A stretch of 64,000 nucleotides of DNA from Microbacterium sufflavum. GTDB lineage: Bacteria > Actinomycetota > Actinomycetes > Actinomycetales > Microbacteriaceae. Positions within the stretch are counted from its first letter, which is position 1; every line of letters starts with the position of its first letter. Below the pieces are notes generated by a model that saw only the letters and a program-made list of their open reading frames with translations, was not told the origin of the DNA and did not search any database. The stretch lies in contig NZ_JAHWXK010000001.1 of the NCBI RefSeq assembly GCF_023091155.1, positions 1,736,001 through 1,800,000 of the forward strand, in the 5' to 3' direction. Positions 58,813 to 64,000 of the stretch are shown piece after piece. The position numbers and the translations under genes were made by a program.

Positions 58813-61800
58813 GTGCGGATCGACACGGAGGCGCAGCGGGTCGTCTGGAGCGCGAGCGACCTCAAGGCGGCGGCGGAGTGCGAGTTCGCCTGGTCTCGAG
58901 CGATCGACGCGAAGCTCGGCCGCGTGCCGGTGGTCGAGGAGCCGGAGGATGCGACGCTGCAGCGGGCCGCGCAGCTGGGAGACGTGCACGAGCAGAACGT
59001 GCTCGACCGGTACCTGAGCGAGCTCGGGCCGGAGCGGGTGCACCGCGTCGACAAGATCCGCTCGAACGATCCTGAAGCTCTGGCCGCGGCCGTCGGCGAG
59101 ACGATCGAGGCCCTGCGGTCCGACGCGCTGGTGGTGTTCCAGGCGGCGTTCGCGACGGAGGACTTTGTCGGCTTCGCGGACTTCCTGCGCAAAGACGCCG
59201 ACGGGCGGTGGCGCGTGCAGGACTCCAAGCTGGCGCGGAAAGCCCGCGTCACGGCGCTCATGCAGCTCGCGGCATATGTCGATCAGCTCGATCGCCTCGG
59301 CATCCCCCGGGCCGACGAGGTCGACCTCATCCTGGGCGACCACAGCGTCAGCACGCACGCGGTTGACGACCTGCTGCCGCTGTTCCGGGTGCGTCGGGCG
59401 CGGCTGCGCGCGCTCATCGCGGATCGGGCCGTGGCCGAGGGGCAGGAGGGAGAGCCGCTGGCGTGGGGCGACGACCGCGGCGATCTCCGCATCGTGGCGT
59501 GCGGACGCTGTGCGACGTGCGAGGAGCAGGTGATCGCCCACCGCGACCTGCTGATGGTCGCGCGGATGCGGCCCGTCCAGCGCGCGCGGCTGCGCGCGGC
59601 GGGCATCGAGACGATCGACGACCTGGCCGCGGCGTCCGGGGCCCCGGAGGGCATGAACGTCGACACGTTCGAGAACCTCCGGTCGCAGGCGAAGCTCCAG
59701 CTCCGCGCCGATGCCGAGGGGGTACCGACGTACGACGTGCACTACGCCGCTGCGATCCACACGCTGCCGGTACCGAGCCACGGCGACATCTTCTTCGACT
59801 TCGAGGGAGACCCGCTGTACACCGAACCCGCGCCAGACGGAGAGTCGGAGTGGGGCATCGACTACCTGTTCGGGTGGGTCGACAACGCCGATCAGTACAC
59901 CGCGCTGTGGGCGCACACGTTCGCCGAGGAGCGCCGGGCGCTGGAGACGTTCCTCGACTTCGTGAAGCTCCGCAGGGCCGCGCACCCGGGCATGCACATC
60001 TACCACTACGCGCCGTACGAGACGTCGCACCTGGTCGCGATGGCCGCCCGCCACGGAGTCCGCGAGGGCGAAGTGGACCGGTTGCTGCGCGAGGGCGTGT
60101 TCGTCGATCTGTATCCGCTGGTGCTGCGCACGGTCCGCGTGGGGTCGCGCTCCTACTCGATCAAGAAGCTCGAGCCGCTCTACATGGGCGACGACGTGCG
60201 CACGAGCGACGTGCAGAAGGGCGACGACTCGATCGTGCAGTACGTGGCCGCGCGGGAGCTGGCGGCGGCGGGCGCGCAGGCGGAGGCCGACGCGGTGTTC
60301 GCCGACCTCGCCGACTACAACCGCTACGACTGCGTGTCGACGAGGCGGCTGCGCAACTGGCTGATCGAGATCGCGCGCCGAGAGGGGGTGACGCCGGCGC
60401 CTCCGGACGACGCCGACGAGGTGATCTACGAGCCGTCGCCTCGCTCGCTGGCCCTGCTCGGTGATGCCGAGAGGGATGTGGAGGCCGGCGGCGACGGGCT
60501 CGTGCATCGGATCGCGGCGGCGGCGATCGACTACTTCCCCCGGGAGGCGAAGAGCTTCTGGGTGTCGCACTTCCAGCGACTCCGTGAGCCGGTGACCATG
60601 TGGGACGGCACGCGCGACGTGGTCAAGGTCGATGCGCCATCCTCGCGCGTGCGGAGCGACTGGAGCATCGGCGAGGGCCGGAGGGTCATGTCGCGCGAGG
60701 TCGAGATCCGGGGTGAGGTGTCACCGGGCACGACCCTCGGCCCCGGCGCTCAGCCGTTCGCGCTGTACGACGCGCCGGCGCCGTTCGACACCGAGGTGCC
60801 GTCGCGTGCCGTGCACGTGCCGCACACCGTGAGCGTGCGGGAGGTGCTCGACGACGGCTATCTGATCGTCGAGTCGGCGGTGCAGGGGCAGACGTGGGAC
60901 GAGCTGCCGGTCGCCCTCACCCCGGCCGCGCCCCCGCGGGTGGTGTCGCTGCAACAGGCGATCGACGAGTGGGCCGATGCGGTGCATGCGGCCGCCCCGG
61001 GGTTCCCCGACGATGCGGCGACCGACATCATCCGGCGGCGCCCGCCTCGCACGGTCTCCGGGGCTCCGCTGCCGGAGCCGGGGAGCGACACGATCGACGC
61101 GATCGTCCGCGGGGTCCTCGACCTCGATCGCAGCTACCTCGCCGTGCAGGGCCCTCCCGGAACGGGCAAGACGTACACGGGATCGCGGGTCATCGCGCGT
61201 CTGGTGAACGAGCACGGCTTCCGGGTCGGCGTGGTGGCGCAGTCGCACGCCATCATCGAGACGCTGTTGGAGCGGATCGTGGCCGACGGCGTCGCGCCCG
61301 CTCAGGTCGCGAAGGCCCCGAAAGACGACAGCGGCGATCCCTCGTACACCGTCATCCCCAAGAACGGCATGGCGGCGTTCCTCGCCGAGCACGAGCATGA
61401 GGGGGCCGTGGTCGGCGGGACGGCGTGGGACTTCAGCAACACGCAGCGCGTGGCGCGCGGGGGCCTCGACCTCCTGGTGATCGATGAGGCGGGACAGTTC
61501 TCGCTCGCGTCGACGATCGCGGTCGCAGCCGCAGCACAACGGCTGCTTCTCCTGGGCGATCCGCAGCAGCTTCCGCAGGTCAGTCAGGGGGCGCACCCCG
61601 AGCCGGTCGACACGTCCGCGCTCGGATGGGTGATGGACGGCGATCCCGTCGTGCGACCGGAGTACGGCTACTTCCTGGCGCAGTCGTGGCGCATGCATCC
61701 GTTCGTGGCCGCCCCGGTGTCGCAGCTCGCGTACGCCGGCAAGCTCGCGTCTGCGCCAGGTACCGAGCGGCGGTCGATCGAGGGCGTCGACCCGGGGCTG

Positions 61801-62292
61801 CACATCGTCCCCCTGCGCCATCGCGGCAACGCGACCCAGTCGCCCGAGGAGGCTGCGGAGGTCGTCCGCATCGTGCGGGACCTGGTCGGTCGCCCCTTCC
61901 GCGACAACGATCCGGCGGGCTCCGCGCGGCCGCTCACCCCGGCGGACATCATCGTGGTCGCGCCGTACAACGCCCAGCGTCAGCTGGTGCACGACGCGCT
62001 CGAGGCGGCGGGCTTCGGTGAGGTGCCGGTGGGCACGGTCGACAACTTCCAGGGCAAGGAGGCCGTGGTCTCCATCACCTCACTCGCGGCGTCGAGCGGC
62101 CGCGACGCGCCTCGGGGGCCGGAGTTCCTGCTGCTGCAGAACCGGCTGAACGTCGCGATCTCGCGCGCCCAGGTGCTGGCCTACCTCATCCACTCGCCCG
62201 CGCTGCTCGACGACCTGCCCTACACGCCCGAGGGCGTCGCGCGGCTGAGCGCCTTCGCGCGGCTCGTGGGTGCGGCGGAGGAGGACTCGTGA
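58813..62292 (+). CDS. TM0106-type RecB-like nuclease fused to RNase H-like domain and SF1 helicase
   Basis: 1159 residues from GTG 58813. Domain order: an N-terminal RecB/Cas4-like nuclease (about residues 1-300) with QDSKLARKARVTALMQLAAYV; an RNase H-like exonuclease (about 320-530) with FFDFEGDPLY, HIYHYAPYETSHL and YNRYDCVSTRRL; and an SF1 Upf1/DNA2-like helicase (about 750-1159) with GPPGTGKTYTG (Lys786), LLVIDEAGQFSLAS, GDPQQLPQVSQG and GTVDNFQGKEAVV. Cys23 with Cys230, Cys233 and Cys236 form the C-n-CxxCxxC layout of nuclease iron-sulfur clusters. It is likely a DNA repair or genome-defence enzyme; its role is not experimentally known to me. The GNAT-like gene overlaps its stop (GTGA). 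Confidence 0.9.
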   Translation: MRIDTEAQRVVWSASDLKAAAECEFAWSRAIDAKLGRVPVVEEPEDATLQRAAQLGDVHEQNVLDRYLSELGPERVHRVDKIRSNDPEALAAAVGETIEALRSDALVVFQAAFATEDFVGFADFLRKDADGRWRVQDSKLARKARVTALMQLAAYVDQLDRLGIPRADEVDLILGDHSVSTHAVDDLLPLFRVRRARLRALIADRAVAEGQEGEPLAWGDDRGDLRIVACGRCATCEEQVIAHRDLLMVARMRPVQRARLRAAGIETIDDLAAASGAPEGMNVDTFENLRSQAKLQLRADAEGVPTYDVHYAAAIHTLPVPSHGDIFFDFEGDPLYTEPAPDGESEWGIDYLFGWVDNADQYTALWAHTFAEERRALETFLDFVKLRRAAHPGMHIYHYAPYETSHLVAMAARHGVREGEVDRLLREGVFVDLYPLVLRTVRVGSRSYSIKKLEPLYMGDDVRTSDVQKGDDSIVQYVAARELAAAGAQAEADAVFADLADYNRYDCVSTRRLRNWLIEIARREGVTPAPPDDADEVIYEPSPRSLALLGDAERDVEAGGDGLVHRIAAAAIDYFPREAKSFWVSHFQRLREPVTMWDGTRDVVKVDAPSSRVRSDWSIGEGRRVMSREVEIRGEVSPGTTLGPGAQPFALYDAPAPFDTEVPSRAVHVPHTVSVREVLDDGYLIVESAVQGQTWDELPVALTPAAPPRVVSLQQAIDEWADAVHAAAPGFPDDAATDIIRRRPPRTVSGAPLPEPGSDTIDAIVRGVLDLDRSYLAVQGPPGTGKTYTGSRVIARLVNEHGFRVGVVAQSHAIIETLLERIVADGVAPAQVAKAPKDDSGDPSYTVIPKNGMAAFLAEHEHEGAVVGGTAWDFSNTQRVARGGLDLLVIDEAGQFSLASTIAVAAAAQRLLLLGDPQQLPQVSQGAHPEPVDTSALGWVMDGDPVVRPEYGYFLAQSWRMHPFVAAPVSQLAYAGKLASAPGTERRSIEGVDPGLHIVPLRHRGNATQSPEEAAEVVRIVRDLVGRPFRDNDPAGSARPLTPADIIVVAPYNAQRQLVHDALEAAGFGEVPVGTVDNFQGKEAVVSITSLAASSGRDAPRGPEFLLLQNRLNVAISRAQVLAYLIHSPALLDDLPYTPEGVARLSAFARLVGAAEEDS

Positions 62293-63092
62293 CGCCGGCC
62301 GATGCGCGGCCGAGTGCCGACGGCATACCCGCGGCAGAAGACGTCCTCCGTGCCGCCGCCGGGTGGGCCTGGTTCCCGCGGGGCAGCGAGCACGTCCGCG
62401 ACGACCTGCTCCTCGTGCGCTACCCGGAGCGCTTCGGAGGCGGGGTGCGCGGCTCGCAGGTGTCGTCGACGCGTTCCGCCGCGGAGGTCGTGGAGCGGGC
62501 GCTGGAGCGCGTGGAGGCCTGGGGCGAGACCGTCTTCACGTTCTGGACGAACCCGGCCGACGAGCCCGACCTCGAAGAGGAGCTGGTGCGCCGCGGGGCC
62601 GAGCACGTCGACACCGTCACGGTGTTCGCCCGTCCGACGGCTGAGGGGGCGGTCGATGTACCGCCGGGCGTGTCGGCCGAGGTCGTGCGCACGGTCGACC
62701 AGCTTCGGGAGGTGGATGAGATCAACGTCCCCGTCTGGGAGCAACGGCCGCTCGACGGCGACGGGCTTCGCGCCGAGTTCGCGGAGCTGACGGCCGCCCT
62801 CGATGCGGGCACCGGGTTCCGGGTGCTGGGTCGCATCGACGGTCGCGCGGTGAGCACGGGCGGGTGCACGATCGTCGACGGATTCACGCGACTGTGGGGT
62901 GCGGCGACCCTCGACGGCGACCGAGGGCGTGGTGCCTATCGGGCCGTGCTCGCGGAGCGGCTGCGGGAGAGCGCGGCGCGCGGTGCGGCGACCGCGCTGG
63001 TCAAGGGCCGCGTCGCGACCTCGGCGCCGATCCTCGCCAGGGCCGGATTCACGCGGTACGGAGACGAGCGCGCGTACCGCCTGACGCGCTGA
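62289..63092 (+). CDS. GNAT-family N-acetyltransferase-like protein
   Basis: 267 residues from GTG 62289 in a GTGA overlap with the helicase gene, so it is translationally coupled. The N-terminal half has WAWFPRGSEHVRDDLLLVRYPE; the C-terminal half, with GRIDGRAVSTGGCTIVDG, RLWGAATLDGDRGRGAYRAVLAERLR and a final TRYGDERAYRL, follows the GNAT pattern with a tandem or degenerate N-terminal GNAT half. GDRGRGAYRA is the acetyl-CoA-binding loop. Coupling to a nuclease-helicase is curious but may be a chance operon. Confidence 0.78.
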   Translation: MTPADARPSADGIPAAEDVLRAAAGWAWFPRGSEHVRDDLLLVRYPERFGGGVRGSQVSSTRSAAEVVERALERVEAWGETVFTFWTNPADEPDLEEELVRRGAEHVDTVTVFARPTAEGAVDVPPGVSAEVVRTVDQLREVDEINVPVWEQRPLDGDGLRAEFAELTAALDAGTGFRVLGRIDGRAVSTGGCTIVDGFTRLWGAATLDGDRGRGAYRAVLAERLRESAARGAATALVKGRVATSAPILARAGFTRYGDERAYRLTR

Positions 63093-63097
63093 CGCGG

Positions 63098-63248
63098 TGA
63101 CCCGTCACGCGTTGCCGTGCTGACGCGCTGCCGTGCTGACGCGCTGCCATGCTCGCGCGGTGCCGTGCTGACGCGCTGCCGTGCTCACGCACTGTCGTGC
63201 TGACCCGTCACGCGTTGCCGTGCTGCCGCGCTGACGTGCTCCCGCGCT
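63098..63248. repeat. 16-bp tandem minisatellite
   Basis: Units of GCCGTGCTGACGCGCT run from 63114 to 63248: units 1, 2 and 4 are identical, unit 3 has four changes, units 5, 7 and 8 have one to several, and unit 6 carries a 7-base insertion. A 25-bp exact direct repeat occurs at 63098-63122 and 63201-63225. The array lies between the GNAT-like gene and the end of upp and has no coding role on either strand that I can support. Confidence 0.88.
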
Positions 63249-63286
63249 GACGTCGCCTCGGGCCGCCCGGGGTCGGGCCGCCCGGG

Positions 63287-63919
63287 TCAGACGGTGCCGT
63301 ACAGGCGGTCGCCCGCGTCGCCGAGGCCGGGCACGATGTAGCCCTTCTCGTTCAGGCGTTCGTCGAGGGCACCCAGCACCAGGGTCACATCGCGGTCGCC
63401 GGCCATCGCCTCGATCGCGGCGACGCCCTCGGGGGTGCCGAGCAGGCAGATGGCCGTGACGTCTTTCGCGCCGCGGTCGAACAGGAACTGGATGGCCGCG
63501 GCCAGCGACCCCCCGGTCGCGAGCATCGGGTCGATCGCGAAGCACTGCCGGTCGCTGAGGTCGTCCGGCAGCCGCTCGGCGTAGGTGGTGGGCTCGAACG
63601 TCTCCTCGTCGCGGACCATGCCGAGGAAGCCGACCTCGGCGGTCGGGAGCAGCTTCACGAGGCCTTCGAGCATGCCGAGGCCGGCGCGCAGGATGGGGAC
63701 GACGATGGGGCGCGGCTCGGAGATCTTGACGCCCGTGGTGGTGGTGACCGGGGTCGTGATCTCCACCGGCGACACCTTCACGTTGCGCGTGGCCTCGTAC
63801 GCCAGGAGGGTCACGAGCTCCTCCGTCAGCTGCCGGAACACGGGCGACGGGGTGCGCGCGTCGCGCAGCACCGAGAGCTTGTGGGTGATGAGGGGGTGGT
63901 CGGCGACGTGAACACGCAT
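63287..63919 (-). CDS. upp: uracil phosphoribosyltransferase
   Basis: 210 residues, typical length. [20 protein letters not shown] is the start signature. The PRPP-binding loop is [21 protein letters not shown], and the uracil-specific C-terminal segment is [18 protein letters not shown]. It makes UMP from uracil and PRPP in pyrimidine salvage. TAGCCT on the minus strand (63931-63926) lies six bases before the ATG, so a leaderless transcript is likely. A GGGCCGCCCGGG direct repeat lies beyond the stop. Confidence 0.97.
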   Translation of the reverse strand: MRVHVADHPLITHKLSVLRDARTPSPVFRQLTEELVTLLAYEATRNVKVSPVEITTPVTTTTGVKISEPRPIVVPILRAGLGMLEGLVKLLPTAEVGFLGMVRDEETFEPTTYAERLPDDLSDRQCFAIDPMLATGGSLAAAIQFLFDRGAKDVTAICLLGTPEGVAAIEAMAGDRDVTLVLGALDERLNEKGYIVPGLGDAGDRLYGTV

Positions 63920-63987
63920 GGATACAGGCTAATGCGCCGCGACCGCGCGCACGACATCGGTCCTCCGGGGCGCCGCTGGCGCTGCCG

Positions 63988-63993
63988 TAGGCT
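63988..63993 (+). promoter_or_regulatory. TAGGCT -10 box at the window end
   Basis: TAGGCT is followed by exactly seven bases (CGACGCA) before the window ends. The same spacing precedes start codons elsewhere here (9027, 36969, 52646). It predicts a plus-strand gene whose start codon is the first base after the window. Confidence 0.5.
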
Positions 63994-64000
63994 CGACGCA

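Noticed and set aside
63098..63248. CRISPR-like array
   Set aside because: Units are contiguous 16-mers without unique spacers, and no cas gene is present.

Overview
The window looks like a chromosomal segment of a high-GC actinobacterium, most likely a Microbacterium or close relative (Microbacteriaceae). Supporting signs are very GC-rich third codon positions, many GTG starts, overlapping ATGA/GTGA gene pairs, actinobacterial families (ECF41 sigma factor, TM0106-type nuclease-helicase, SbcCD, upp) and many genes whose start codon lies 6-7 bases after a TANNNT hexamer, the layout of leaderless actinobacterial promoters. I see no integrase, transposase, phage gene or CRISPR array. The content is core metabolism mixed with accessory transport, resistance and catabolic modules.

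Layout. 1-3.3 kb: end of a GntR-type regulator, a two-gene exported unit with an HExxH protein, an SDR enzyme, a small charged protein and tRNA-Arg(ACG). 3.3-9 kb: LysR regulator divergent from a soluble succinate/fumarate-type flavoprotein, a Pro/Glu-rich protein, serine dehydratase and an AAA ATPase. 9-11.2 kb: TetR with a two-gene ABC exporter. 11.2-19.1 kb: HrpB helicase, flotillin, MarR, ArsC-like reductase, GntR, and an archaeal-type aspartyl-tRNA synthetase. 19.1-19.5 kb: two RNA switches back to back, a T-box for the synthetase (minus strand) and a yybP-ykoY manganese riboswitch for terC (plus strand). 19.5-24.5 kb: TerC, a CNNM/CorC-type protein, an arginase-fold protein, a metal-sensing ArsR with a CDF exporter, and a small membrane protein. 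24.7-29 kb: two-component system, an Erm methyltransferase with a leader peptide and attenuator, threonine synthase. 29-31.7 kb: MacB-like ABC exporter with its TetR.

31.7-39.5 kb is the most unusual region: an operon of an NCS1 permease, a HyuA-type ATPase, three consecutive DUF917 paralogues and a PucR regulator, with no HyuB. It looks like a complete uptake, conversion and regulation module for a hydantoin-like or thiohydantoin-like heterocycle. A twin palindrome with 30-bp spacing lies in front of it.

39.5-50.5 kb: VOC protein, ECF41 sigma factor with its divergent NmrA-like partner, M20 peptidase, MFS exporter, and a DtxR-controlled siderophore import locus (reductase, binding protein, two permeases, ATPase). 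50.5-64 kb: DNA glycosylase, winged-helix regulator, SbcD-SbcC, MTA/SAH nucleosidase-like protein, NAD synthetase, a three-domain nuclease-helicase, a GNAT-like protein, a 16-bp tandem repeat and upp. The last bases contain a TAGGCT box that predicts a plus-strand gene starting at the first base beyond the window.
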